A program made the position numbers and the translations under genes. From NCBI RefSeq assembly GCF_001613345.1, contig NZ_BDCE01000032.1:1-52881 (forward strand): 52,881 nucleotides of DNA, read 5' to 3'. The stretch comes from Nocardia uniformis NBRC 13702 (GTDB lineage: Bacteria; Actinomycetota; Actinomycetes; Mycobacteriales; Mycobacteriaceae). The notes beneath the pieces are model-generated. The model ran no database searches. It was not told where the DNA came from and was given only the letters and a program-made list of their open reading frames with translations. This document shows positions 41,314-49,832 of this stretch, piece after piece. How positions within the stretch are numbered: the first letter of the stretch is position 1; every line of letters starts with the position of its first letter.

Positions 41314-42246
41314 ATGACGGTCGAAGCTCGGGATCGGAAGATCCTGTGGGCGCGCTCCCATAACGCGTGCGCGATCTGTAGACAGCCTCTGGTCCTGAAC
41401 GCAACAGAGACCGACCGCGAGTCTGTCGTCGGCGACGAGGCACATATTGTTGCCCAATCCGGTGGCGGCCCACGAGCTGGGCTGATCCCGGTTTCGGAGC
41501 TAGACAAATACGACAACCTGATCCTCCTGTGCAAGGTCCACCACAAGCAGGTCGATGACCAGCCGATGTTCTTCACGGCCGAACGTCTTCGGCGACTGAA
41601 GGCCGACCACGAGCAGTGGGCAGCCCAGAAGTTCGAGGCTCCCGCCACAGAGGACATCAGGCAGTCGAACAACAGGACCGCCGGCGTCGGAGTCAAAGTC
41701 TCCGGGCGAGACGCCGCAGCGATTGATTGGGATCCTCAGCAGTCCGCGCGCGGCAATCCCACCGGCGGGTACGTGACTTTTGAAGGCCACCAAGGCATTT
41801 ACTGGGTGCTGGTCGGGATTCTGCTACTCATGGCAGCGCTGGCGGCGACCGGAGTGATCGTAGGCGATGCTGCGTGGCGAATCGCATGCGTAGTTTTCAT
41901 CGCGATCGATGTCGCTCTGATCATCGGGTTTTGGGGCTTGGCGATGCAGCCGGTTCGACTGGAGGTCGGTGTCGCCGGTGTCCAGACATTCTTTCCGAAG
42001 AACTCTGCCTGGATGCCCTGGGACCTAATCGACCGTATCGACGTCACTCGAATCGACGGCAATCTCGGCCTTGCGGCTTGGAGCAGGCACGCCGATGCCT
42101 ATCCCACGGCCGGTGAGGAAGGCATGGGGGCGCACTACGTTCCGTCTCTGGGCGCCGTCACGTTGTGCCCGCTCGGCCCGCTTCGGGCTGGGCGGCGCGA
42201 GGTGGTCCGCGCCCTACAGTTCTACGGGCAGAATCGCTGCGCCTAA
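41314..42246 (+). CDS. HNH-domain protein with two membrane helices
   Basis: This 310-residue protein opens with an HNH nuclease domain: C19-AI-C22, GDEAHIVAQS with His44, and YDNLILLCKVHHKQVDD with Asn68, Cys73, His76 and His77. A linker follows, then two hydrophobic helices at about 163-185 and 190-212. A beta-rich C-terminus (VRLEVGVAGVQTFFP, then PWDLIDRIDVTRIDG) resembles a PH-like membrane-associated domain. A nuclease anchored in the membrane is unusual. It stands alone between debris regions. An effector role in defence is a guess from architecture. Confidence 0.75.
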   Translation: MTVEARDRKILWARSHNACAICRQPLVLNATETDRESVVGDEAHIVAQSGGGPRAGLIPVSELDKYDNLILLCKVHHKQVDDQPMFFTAERLRRLKADHEQWAAQKFEAPATEDIRQSNNRTAGVGVKVSGRDAAAIDWDPQQSARGNPTGGYVTFEGHQGIYWVLVGILLLMAALAATGVIVGDAAWRIACVVFIAIDVALIIGFWGLAMQPVRLEVGVAGVQTFFPKNSAWMPWDLIDRIDVTRIDGNLGLAAWSRHADAYPTAGEEGMGAHYVPSLGAVTLCPLGPLRAGRREVVRALQFYGQNRCA

Positions 42247-42405
42247 GGCAGCGTTGCGCCACCCCACTGCGCACTACGGGATCGCCGACCAGCCTGTAAG
42301 CCTCTCCGCAACGAGGACAGCCGCCACTCAGCACGACGCTGTCGCGCTCGGCCGCATCTGGTTTCGTCCTTATCGTGGCTGCCGGTCCGCGGCAACCCGC
42401 GATTC

Positions 42406-42800
42406 GTCGAGGAGCTCAGACTCCAACATTTCGACGAATGATGGCGGTGAATCTGGCGGAGTTCGCGGAGCCAGCGAACGCGCTTTGCCATTTGCCTCGA
42501 TCAATGCTCGAGACGAGCAGGGCGAGCGCGGCGACTGCGTCTCTGCGCGCACCGATGAGCGCGGTGTCCGCCAGCCGCCAGGTCCGGATCTCGGTGGGGC
42601 TGATGAACTATTTCGAATAGCGTGGCCAGATCGATGACGTCCTTGTCGGCAAGCCGTTTTCGCCATGCAAGAGCCTTAAGGACCACAGCCGCTTCAACAT
42701 CCGGTACCGGAACAGTGAATTCGACGGTTCCGCCCGCGAACAGATTCACCCGGGCATTTGCTATGACCGCGTCACCGGCCACAGCAAGGTGCAGACCGGG
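42406..42800 (-). pseudogene. frameshifted remnant of a nucleotidyltransferase (AbiEii-like)
   Basis: Reading on the minus strand, AVVLKALAWRKRLADKDVID then LATLFEIVHQ appears in one frame. After a shift the next frame gives RLADTALIGARRDAVAALAL and later WQSAFAGSANSARFTAIIRR. Together they match the C-terminal part of AbiEii/MNT-like nucleotidyltransferase toxins common in actinobacteria. The N-terminal catalytic domain is missing. It is a decayed gene. Confidence 0.55.
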
Positions 42801-42823
42801 CGCTGAGTACCTCCCGAATGAGA

Positions 42824-42873
42824 AATGTCAAACAAGCTTACAAGAGTTTATCTCTACATGCTTGTTTGACATT
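42824..42873. repeat. 14-bp perfect inverted repeat AATGTCAAACAAGC
   Basis: AATGTCAAACAAGC and GCTTGTTTGACATT surround a 22-nt AT-rich loop. No intact gene lies next to it; the nucleotidyltransferase remnant starts just upstream. It may be an orphan operator or the ends of a miniature element. Confidence 0.65.
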
Positions 42874-43088
42874 ATTTCAACAAGAGGGTAAGAGCACGAA
42901 AGCATGCGCGAACCAGCACCGTTTTGCTTCGAACAAGATCGGACGTTCGGCCGCTCACTCGAGGCACCACGCCATACGCTGGAGGAAACGTCTGGGAACC
43001 GGAATCACCGGCAAGACCGTCCGCGCGGCGACCATGACACTGCTGAGAGCGGCATAAGCCGAATATGGTGGAGGAGCGAGTGCGCTCG

Positions 43089-43230
43089 GCGATGAACGAG
43101 TATCGGCGGCGTACGAGAAGAACGCCGAATACTGGATCACGATCATCGCGACCGCCCGACCCCTATCAGACGCAGCTGACCGATCCCGCCCTTCTGGATC
43201 AGCGAAGTAGCAGTCACTTTCGACCCCTCC
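43089..43230 (+). pseudogene. frameshifted remnant of a SAM methyltransferase N-terminus
   Basis: AYEKNAEYWITIIATARPL in one frame and RPPDPYQTQLTDPALLDQ in the next join to resemble the start of a class I methyltransferase common in this group. The downstream frame is open for a while (EVAVTFDPSLREDVLHIGAW) without a family I know. From 43230 to 43607 only such debris is seen. Confidence 0.45.
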
Positions 43231-43607
43231 CTGCGCGAGGACGTCCTACACATCGGCGCATGGGACCGCGCGGACGGCCGCCGGGTGGATCAGCAGCCCC
43301 TCTCCCCCAGATGTGGACGAAACCTCGATCCGCCCATCACCCTGCTCCCCGTATCGGCTGCGGTGCTGGCCATCTGCGCCCCAGGCGGCGACGAGAGCCC
43401 AAGGTCAACTTCGTACGTCCGCTATTCCTGCTGCTGGAATGCGGACCGCACCAACCGATCCGCTGACTGGCTGCATCCATGACTAGCGCAGGCTGGCGCG
43501 ACCGGTTCCTGTGAGACACGAACTTCGCGCACGTTGCAGATCTGAACTACTCTGCGGCAGAGTTGCCTGACTGAACAGCCACCGGCATGACCAGAATTGG
43601 GGGAACA

Positions 43608-44090
43608 ATGCGGCTGCCTTCGCCACGCGTGTTTCGGTTCGCCATGAGCGCGTACCCGCCGTTATTTTTCGCCGGCGTGCGGGTCGCGAATGTCGCCGAT
43701 GACTGGACCTCGATCCGAGTGGTGCACCGCGTCCGCCCCTGGAACCGCAACCACAACGGGGCGGCGTTCGGCGGCACACTATTCTCGATGACCGACCCGT
43801 TCTTCGGGATGATGGCGCTCGGGCAGCTCGGGAACGAATACCGGATCTGGAACACCACGGGTGCTATCGAATTTTTGGCGGCCGGGCGTGGGATCGTCAC
43901 CGCGACAATGGAACTCGGTCGTGATCAAGTGGACGAAATCCGGCAGGCCACCCGTGAGGGCGACAAGTCGATCACCACCCATACCGCCGAGATCCATGAT
44001 GCCGACGGGAAGTTGATTGCTCGCGCGACTCAGGACCTGTATGTCCGGCAGCTTCAGGTGAACTCGTCACCGCCTAGTCGGGTCAACTGA
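43608..44090 (+). CDS. DUF4442 hotdog-fold protein, probable thioesterase
   Basis: This protein of about 160 residues begins MRLPSPRVFRFAMSAYPPLF and has a hotdog-type core: NRNHNGAAFGGTLFSMTDPF, then GAIEFLAAGRGIVTATMEL and IHDADGKLIARATQDLYVRQ. DUF4442 proteins are related to PaaI/YiiD thioesterases, which cleave acyl-CoA. The start ATG at 43608 follows GGGGGA. Two broken copies of this gene lie at 25434-25530 and 38177-38291, so it has been copied and fragmented in this region. It is the only intact version here. Confidence 0.85.
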   Translation: MRLPSPRVFRFAMSAYPPLFFAGVRVANVADDWTSIRVVHRVRPWNRNHNGAAFGGTLFSMTDPFFGMMALGQLGNEYRIWNTTGAIEFLAAGRGIVTATMELGRDQVDEIRQATREGDKSITTHTAEIHDADGKLIARATQDLYVRQLQVNSSPPSRVN

Positions 44091-44291
44091 GCCACAACCT
44101 CCGGCAACGCGCGCCGGAACTCACCGCGCTCCGCATCCGTACAGCGACCTCGAACCCCCGAGCTCCACCGGCGACGTAGCCCGCGATCGTCGGGGGCAGT
44201 GGAGAGCTTTGGGGCGAGGGCAACCTCGGGCGTGGTCAGCGGACAGAACAAGAGGCTTCGGGTTGGTCGCTTCCGAGGGGGATGGACACCA

Positions 44292-44957
44292 ATGATCGGC
44301 AAGGACGCGCTCCGCGCCGCAAAACCGTACACACCCACGTTTCTTGCGCTCTACGACCCGTGGGTAATCCGGCTGTCGAACCGATCCGCGTGGCGATGCC
44401 CGGCCGAGATCATGCTCGCGGCGTACAACAAGCATCTCGGCCATCGACATCTCGAGGTGGGTCCCGGGTCGGGCTGGTACCTGGTCAACGCCCAGCGGCC
44501 CGCCGAGTCCCTCATCACTTTGATGGATCTGAATCCAGCCCCTCTCTCGCACACACGAAAGCGGCTGCACAGCAAGGGGTGTCAGGTTCGAACTGTGACC
44601 GGCAACGTGCTCGATCCGGTACCCGACAGCGCGGGAACCGGCTTCGATTCCATCGGGCTGAACTTCGTGATGCACTGCGTGCCCGGCTCTTTCGCGCAGA
44701 AAGGGGTCGCGTTCACGCACCTGGCGCGCGTGCTCGCCGATGACGGGACGCTGTTCGGGGCGACGATCCTGAATCAGCGGCCACGCACTCTGTTCGGGCG
44801 GGCGCTGAGTGCCACCTACACCCGCGCCGGGGCATTCAACAATGCCGACGATAACTGCACCGGGCTGGAGTCGACATTGAGAGCAGCGTTCGCCTACGTG
44901 GAACTCACTGACGTAGGCGACGTCACGATGTTCACGACCCGGTATCCAATTCGCTGA
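44292..44957 (+). CDS. class I SAM-dependent methyltransferase
   Basis: This 221-residue protein has the SAM-binding motif HLEVGPGSGWYLVNA, acidic strand 2 LITLMDLNPAPLS, GNVLDPVPDSAG, and the post-motif region FTHLARVLADDGTLFGATIL. The ATG at 44292 follows GGGGGATGG. The upstream frame is open but Arg/Gly-rich and unsupported. Such small standalone methyltransferases act on metabolites or lipids; the substrate is unknown. It follows the DUF4442 gene on the same strand after 200 nt. Confidence 0.9.
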   Translation: MIGKDALRAAKPYTPTFLALYDPWVIRLSNRSAWRCPAEIMLAAYNKHLGHRHLEVGPGSGWYLVNAQRPAESLITLMDLNPAPLSHTRKRLHSKGCQVRTVTGNVLDPVPDSAGTGFDSIGLNFVMHCVPGSFAQKGVAFTHLARVLADDGTLFGATILNQRPRTLFGRALSATYTRAGAFNNADDNCTGLESTLRAAFAYVELTDVGDVTMFTTRYPIR

Positions 44958-44982
44958 ATCGCGGCGAACTCCTGCTGGTCGG

Positions 44983-45363
44983 TCAGGCCGAGGCTAACGC
45001 GAATTCACCGGCGTGGATGCCCGCAGTAAACGCAGCCCACTCTTCCCGTGTGTAGGAAAGAGCAGTGCCGACCGCGTCCCGCAACGTTGTTACCCCGGTG
45101 GCGATGTCGTGCTGGATAGCGGGGATTCCCAAACGAGTATCATCGGATTCATCAGTGCCCGTGACGATTTCAAGGAAGACACCCCAGGTTTGGGTGGAGA
45201 CGACAACGATCGGCCGGACGGCCTCGTCCCCGTCGTACTTGCTGTCGCGGATGAGAATTTCCCCGTCGCCGAACCGCACTTCGACACAGGCATTGCCGTG
45301 ATCGGAGAAGGTGGATTTGAACCAGCCGGACGGCTTGGTTCGTGCGGTTTCGCGAACGTTCAT
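44983..45363 (-). CDS. DUF397-domain protein, partner of XRE regulator
   Basis: This 126-residue protein carries the DUF397 pattern WFKSTFSDHGNACVEVRFGD with IRDSKY, and a second unit-like end LSYTREEWAAFTAGIHAGEF. In streptomycetes such proteins (for example BldB-like/AbaA-orf partners) antagonise the adjacent XRE regulator, forming toxin-antitoxin-like pairs. The start could also be the GTG at 45381, which overlaps the XRE stop. It is the second gene of the pair. Confidence 0.88.
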   Translation of the reverse strand: MNVRETARTKPSGWFKSTFSDHGNACVEVRFGDGEILIRDSKYDGDEAVRPIVVVSTQTWGVFLEIVTGTDESDDTRLGIPAIQHDIATGVTTLRDAVGTALSYTREEWAAFTAGIHAGEFALASA

Positions 45364-45373
45364 ACTTCGTACA

Positions 45374-46228
45374 TTACCCACTGACGGAGGCCTTGATCAG
45401 GGCTAGAGAGTCGTCGGCGCTCAGCGTGTGGGTGAGGGCTTGACGGAAAGCGTAGGAAAGGCCGTTGACTTCGGACTGGTCTTCGATGATGTTGCCCTGC
45501 AACGCTGTTTCCGACCACTCCACCGTCGGCAGGTGCGTGCTGGGGAAGTCGAGCAGATGGTAGGTCGAGCCACCGAGCGCGGCGCCTTCGGCGGCGGTGA
45601 AGGGGATGACCCGGATCTCGATGGTGTCCGGATGATCCTCGATGAGCCGGACGAGGTGATGTAGCTGCTCGCGGAGCACGTCGGGGCCGCCGGTTTGCTG
45701 TATCAGGGCAGCTTGGCTGAAGACGGCCGTCAGGTGCAGCGGATCGTCGCCTGCCAGGCGGTGCTGTCGCTGCATACGGATCGCGAGATGCTGGTCGACT
45801 TCGAAGGGGCGAATCATGGTGTTGGCGGCGATGATTGCGCGAGCGTATCCCCGCGATTGCAGCAGCCCGGGGATCAGCAGACTGTTGTAGCAACGGATGC
45901 TCCGCGCGCCGTGTTCGAGCCCGAACAGCCGTTGCATTTCGGGGCTGAGTAGGGCGGGGTATTTCATCCACCAGCCGCGCTCTTTGAGCACTGCGCGTAG
46001 GGCGAGTAGTTCGTCCTGCTCGGCCTCATCGCAGCCGTAGATGTTGAGCAGCGCCCTGAGCTTGTCCTCGGTCAGGATCCTGGTGCCATTGCTCACCTGC
46101 GACCAATACGGACGCGAGATACCTACTGCGGCAATGATATCGGCGTCGTCGAACCCCGACTCCCCGCGCAACCGGTTCAGGCGCAGCTTGAGTTCCCACC
46201 GTGCGACGGTCGATGACATCGGTGCCAT
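45374..46228 (-). CDS. XRE regulator with DUF5753 domain
   Basis: This 284-residue protein has an N-terminal helix-turn-helix (FDDADIIAAVGISRPYWSQV) and a DUF5753 domain with RCYNSLLIPGLLQSRGYARA, VFSQAALIQQTGG and GGSTYHLLDFPS. The ATG at 46228 has GGAAGG upstream. Together with the DUF397 gene it forms the common actinomycete pair that controls development, secondary metabolism or phage response. A divergent gene interrupted by an IS lies upstream. Confidence 0.92.
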   Translation of the reverse strand: MAPMSSTVARWELKLRLNRLRGESGFDDADIIAAVGISRPYWSQVSNGTRILTEDKLRALLNIYGCDEAEQDELLALRAVLKERGWWMKYPALLSPEMQRLFGLEHGARSIRCYNSLLIPGLLQSRGYARAIIAANTMIRPFEVDQHLAIRMQRQHRLAGDDPLHLTAVFSQAALIQQTGGPDVLREQLHHLVRLIEDHPDTIEIRVIPFTAAEGAALGGSTYHLLDFPSTHLPTVEWSETALQGNIIEDQSEVNGLSYAFRQALTHTLSADDSLALIKASVSG

Positions 46229-46476
46229 GCCCTGATCCTTCCTCACCCGCACGTGTAATGAGTCGATTCCGCATCCGAAATTACGACCAATGCTACATAC
46301 GATGCAGAGTTCCCATGAGCATCTTGACTCTGCAAATGTTGCAAGTCTACCGTTGCATGTGTCGGGCATCACATCTGGACCCGGTTCTGCAGACCTCCGC
46401 AACCGCATCGTGACGGCCGACGCACTCCAACCACAGGGGGCCACAGCCCCCGACCTGCGGCACGAGGTGATGAAGG

Positions 46477-46707
46477 ATGCAGCTCGTCTTGGGAACAGAT
46501 ACGAACCGGCCCTGTGCGTGGTACGTCGGCCATGAGTCGTGGTCGTTGCCCTGGCTACGGGGGCGCACGGTTTCCACTGCCGTCGCGACTGCGGCACTTC
46601 GGGCTGCGGAAATTCTCACGGCCGACCGACCACCCGATCGTCAGGAATGGGGCGAAATCCACCACGCGGCGCGCCTCCTAGGAGTGTCGACCCGTGAACT
46701 CGCCGAT
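46477..46707 (+). pseudogene. gene interrupted by the ISAs1-family element
   Basis: From an ATG with a ribosome site (GGTGATGAAGG) the frame reads MQLVLGTDTNRPCAWYVGHE through ARLLGVSTRELADQ. It then meets the IS inverted repeat after 77 codons. The other side of the IS does not continue the gene. Small proteins of this kind often sit beside XRE/DUF397 pairs. I recognise no domain. Confidence 0.5.
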
Positions 46708-48040
46708 CAGGGCTCCGGCAAAGTCTGTTTTAGCAAATCTTCAGCAGTTCGAGTGGCCGTTTGTGCTGGTAGGAGTAGTAGCGGAGGCCGCAGGCGATGT
46801 TGTGATGACCGTGGAGTCGCAGCAGACCGATCGCTGTGTTTCGCAAAGTGGCCATGACTTGCGGACCGGCGCCGGTGCGAACACGGGAGCGGTCCTCGTC
46901 GAAGGTGACATCACGAACGCAGTGCACCCGGTTCTCGATGTGCCAATGCCCTTGCAACCATGCCGCTAACTGCCGGGGCGTGGCCTCGTCTGCCGACAGG
47001 CTGGTGATCGCGTAGACGGTCGCGCTCGCGAATTTCCGTGTCCGGGCGTCGACACGGCGGCGCGTGATCTTCAATGCCAGCCGGGCACTTGGGAACCCGA
47101 GCCCGCCGTCGATCCGCAAGGCCTTGAGGGTGCGGGTTTCGTGGCGGCCGTGCCCGCGTGAGCGGGTGCGATCGCCGGTGCGGATCGAGTGCCACGGTAG
47201 TTTCTTGAGCGTCTTGCGCAGCTTGGGTTGGTTGTCCTTGACGGTGAGCAGGTAGTGGCCGCCGAGCTCGGTGATGTAGGTGGCGGTGTCGCGGTTGGTA
47301 TGCATCGCATCGGCGGTGATGAGCATCCCGTCGATATCGATCCTCGCGAGAAGCTCACGTAGTAAAGGGATTTCATTGGTCTTGCCGTCCACATCGACCT
47401 GCCCCAGGATTACCCCGAGTTGCTGACACACCCCGGACAGCAAGTGCCTCGCCCGGCCCGCCGCATCCCGGGAGCCGCGCAGGGACTTACCGTCGAAGGA
47501 CACCACCCGGCGACCAGGCACCACGGTCCGGCGCCACATCCACGCCTCGATCGCCGAGTCCAGCGCATCGGGGTCCAGGGCTTGCAGGAACCGGCGGATC
47601 GTCGATTCCACCGGTACCGAACCGCCGAATCCGAGCTCGGTCAGCACCGTAGCCGGCGCCTCGGCGACCCATTGACCGATCGCGGTCAGCGAGCGCGCAC
47701 CCGCCAGAACCGCCGCCAGCGCGGCAGCCAGAATCGCTCGCGCCGAGTACCGCACACCGCGACGAGCCCGCGGATCGACGACTTCTCCCAACACTTCCAG
47801 CAAACTCACCGCACCGGGCAAAAGGGTCGATTCACCACCCTCACAAGGCAACTCGACGGACGGGATAAGGATGGGAGATGATGACATGGGCACGGCAGGC
47901 TCTCCGGGTGTGACGCACTTGTGGAGAGGCGATCATCTCGAGCGCCGCCGTGCCCACCAATTTTTCTTTCCTGGCGTGTCGGGCAAATGGGCATAAAAAC
48001 CGCAGGTCAGCCTTGACAGGACGACTTTGCCGGACCCCTG
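46708..48040. mobile_element. ISAs1-family insertion sequence
   Basis: The element is 1,333 bp, bounded by 18-bp terminal inverted repeats (CAGGGCTCCGGCAAAGTC at the left; the right differs at one base). It carries one transposase gene on the minus strand. The flanks (CTCGCCGAT and GTCCACTCTG) show no direct repeat. The target duplication of 8-10 bp expected in this family is therefore absent, probably through later recombination. Confidence 0.88.
46730..47893 (-). CDS. ISAs1-family transposase
   Basis: This 387-residue DDE transposase has an N-terminal associated domain (LLEVLGEVVDPRARRGVRYS). The catalytic core carries FDGKSLRGS, LITADAMHTNRDT and DVTFDEDRSRVRTG, and ends CGLRYYSYQHKRPLELLKIC. 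The frame is complete with an in-place stop 5 nt inside the left inverted repeat. It appears intact and may be active. Confidence 0.95.
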   Translation of the reverse strand: MPMSSSPILIPSVELPCEGGESTLLPGAVSLLEVLGEVVDPRARRGVRYSARAILAAALAAVLAGARSLTAIGQWVAEAPATVLTELGFGGSVPVESTIRRFLQALDPDALDSAIEAWMWRRTVVPGRRVVSFDGKSLRGSRDAAGRARHLLSGVCQQLGVILGQVDVDGKTNEIPLLRELLARIDIDGMLITADAMHTNRDTATYITELGGHYLLTVKDNQPKLRKTLKKLPWHSIRTGDRTRSRGHGRHETRTLKALRIDGGLGFPSARLALKITRRRVDARTRKFASATVYAITSLSADEATPRQLAAWLQGHWHIENRVHCVRDVTFDEDRSRVRTGAGPQVMATLRNTAIGLLRLHGHHNIACGLRYYSYQHKRPLELLKIC

Positions 48041-48174
48041 GTCCACTCTGCCGGGTCTTGCGCTCGAGGTGCAGGGACATTCCGGCAACAGCACGCTGCC
48101 TCGAACCTGACACCAGCGGGCACCGCGTGCTGCGCTCAGATACTTCTGGGGCAGTTTGACGGAGCTTCAAGAGC

Positions 48175-48216
48175 AAACGGTCGGTCCATCACAGAACTGC
48201 GATGGACCGACCGTTT
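48175..48216. terminator. 16-bp perfect hairpin with T-run
   Basis: AAACGGTCGGTCCATC and its exact complement flank a 10-nt loop, with AAA/TTT at the outer ends. It lies just past the broken end of the IS3 orfB and before TGGACCTAGTGGGACGTT. Region 48041-48174 between the ISAs1 element and this hairpin shows no gene. Confidence 0.65.
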
Positions 48217-48886
48217 CCAGTGGACCTAGTGGGACGTTTCCCGTTCTGCCACGGCGATCCCGGATCGATGAACGAGGCATCGACACCAGCGAATCGACAC
48301 CAGTCCCGCATCGCGTACGCGGTCATCTCGGTGCCGTTGTCCATGCGAACATGCGTCGGCCTGCGACCGGTCGTCGCGATGATTTCATCGAGCACACCGA
48401 CGAGCTGATCCGAGGTGCACGAACGGAATGCTCTGGTGTCCAATGCTTCTCGGGTGAACTCGTCGACGATGTTGAGGAACCGGACCTGCCGTCCGTCGAC
48501 GGTGACATCGACCTGGAAATCCAACGCCCACATCTGATCCGGAAACGACGCCCTCAACCGCTGATCGCGGCCCGGTCCGATACGGCGCTTCTTACGCACC
48601 CGGCACGGTCGCTTCAAGCCCTCCTCACGCCAGAGTCGTTGTGTGCATTAATGATTGGTGACAAAACCTTCACCGCAGCACAGTGCGCTTTGCGCCATGC
48701 CCACCGCAGATGCTTGCGCGAGATTGCCCGCAGCCGTTGCCGCAGGCGTCGTTCGATCTCTTCGACCGACGGGGACCGACGTTGCACCGATCGGGGCTGC
48801 CCGACCACTCGGCATGCCCGCCGTTGCGACACCCGAAACCGTTGCCGCAGAACCACGACCGCTCTGCGACGGCGGTCCGGGCTCAG
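48189..48886 (-). pseudogene. IS3-family orfB remnant, frameshifted and 3'-truncated
   Basis: The 5' part (QRFRVSQRRACRVVGQPRSV, then AISRKHLRWAWRKAHC) and the catalytic part (DQMWALDFQVDVTVDGRQVR, then HVRMDNGTEMTAYAMRDW) lie in different frames. The junction near 48650 contains a stop and a frameshift. The integrase core breaks off at FIDPGSPWQN, so the last Glu of the DDE triad and the C-terminus are gone. It cannot encode an active enzyme. Confidence 0.8.
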
Positions 48887-49161
48887 AAATTTCCCCGGTT
48901 CACTTCCTTGAGCATGTCAATATCGAGGGCCTGCTCGGCGACCATCTTCTTCAGCCGCGCGTTCTCGCGCTCGAGCTCCTTGAGCCGTTTCGCGTCGTCG
49001 GATTTCATGCTGCCGTACTGGGCCTGCCAGCGATGCCAAGAGGCCTCGGAAATCTCGAGGTGTTTACACACCTCCTCGATCGAGAATTTCTCCCCGATCA
49101 GCTTCTCGCCCTCACATAGTTGGTGGATGATCTGCTCAGGGGTGTGTCGTCGTCGCGCCAT
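48883..49161 (-). CDS. IS3-family orfA (HTH protein)
   Basis: This 92-residue OrfA (MARRRHTPEQIIHQLCEGEK, then EEVCKHLEISEASWHRWQAQ) has a leucine-zipper-like end (LKELERENARLKKMVAEQAL) and the typical ending MLKEVNRGNF. It belongs to a broken element: orfB downstream is decayed. The insertion cut the 5' end off the gene at 49201. Confidence 0.85.
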   Translation of the reverse strand: MARRRHTPEQIIHQLCEGEKLIGEKFSIEEVCKHLEISEASWHRWQAQYGSMKSDDAKRLKELERENARLKKMVAEQALDIDMLKEVNRGNF

Positions 49162-49200
49162 GTCGTGATCTCGTCCTCCTGCACCCATTCTGGTGCATCA

Positions 49201-49659
49201 GAACTCTCACAACCGCTGGACCTGCCCAGAGGGCTCCAGTCAAGCGTCCACGACGACGGATCCGTAACTATTGCGGCAGCAATCGGTGGCGAGCCGAATC
49301 GCCAGAACGGCTACTGGCCGGGCGAGTACATCGACTCGGCGGCAACCGAATCCGCAATAGTAGACCTACTGGGCTTGGTTCGGTCCGTTAGCCAGCATCT
49401 CGGCACCACCGAGTACGAGACACGGGTAGGGATCGAATGGGCTGGTGAGGCACCCCTGGTCATCTACACGGTCGATGGTTTCGGATTCCAGTACGAAGGA
49501 GACTCGATTCCGTTGGCTCGCTACAGTCCAGTCACCGCAACGATCAACGCAAGCGCGGACGACAGCAGCTACTTCGATCGGGACCGAGATCTCGCTCGCG
49601 ATTGCGTGAACCAGGGAGGGATTTCGGGACTCCGGCTCATCCAGCCGCAATCTCAATAA
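49201..49659 (+). pseudogene. C-terminal fragment of an AlbA/Schlafen-like ATP-binding protein
   Basis: The frame reads SQPLDLPRGLQSSVHDDGSV, GYWPGEYIDSAATESAIVDL and IYTVDGFGFQYEGDSIPLAR, ending with DCVNQGGISGLRLIQ. This matches the C-terminal part of large actinobacterial proteins annotated as AlbA-type putative DNA-binding/ATP-binding (Schlafen-related). The N-terminal part is missing because the IS3 element lies immediately upstream. The region 49660-49832 holds nothing recognisable. Confidence 0.5.
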
Positions 49660-49832
49660 AACGAGAGCAGGACTGCCCCAGCTGCAGTTGCCGTACACCC
49701 CGATCGCAGAGCCACCACACCAGCGTCGAAATTGGGCCGGGTTCGGCGCCTGCCACCACCTCCCGTTTCTGGCCGTCGGAAAGGCAGCTGCCATCTCCAC
49801 GACGTGTCGGTGCGGCGTGCGATAGTTGCCGG

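Noticed and set aside
46741..46969. continuation of plus-strand frames into the ISAs1 element
   Set aside because: They read the antisense of the transposase; real coding ends at the inverted repeat.
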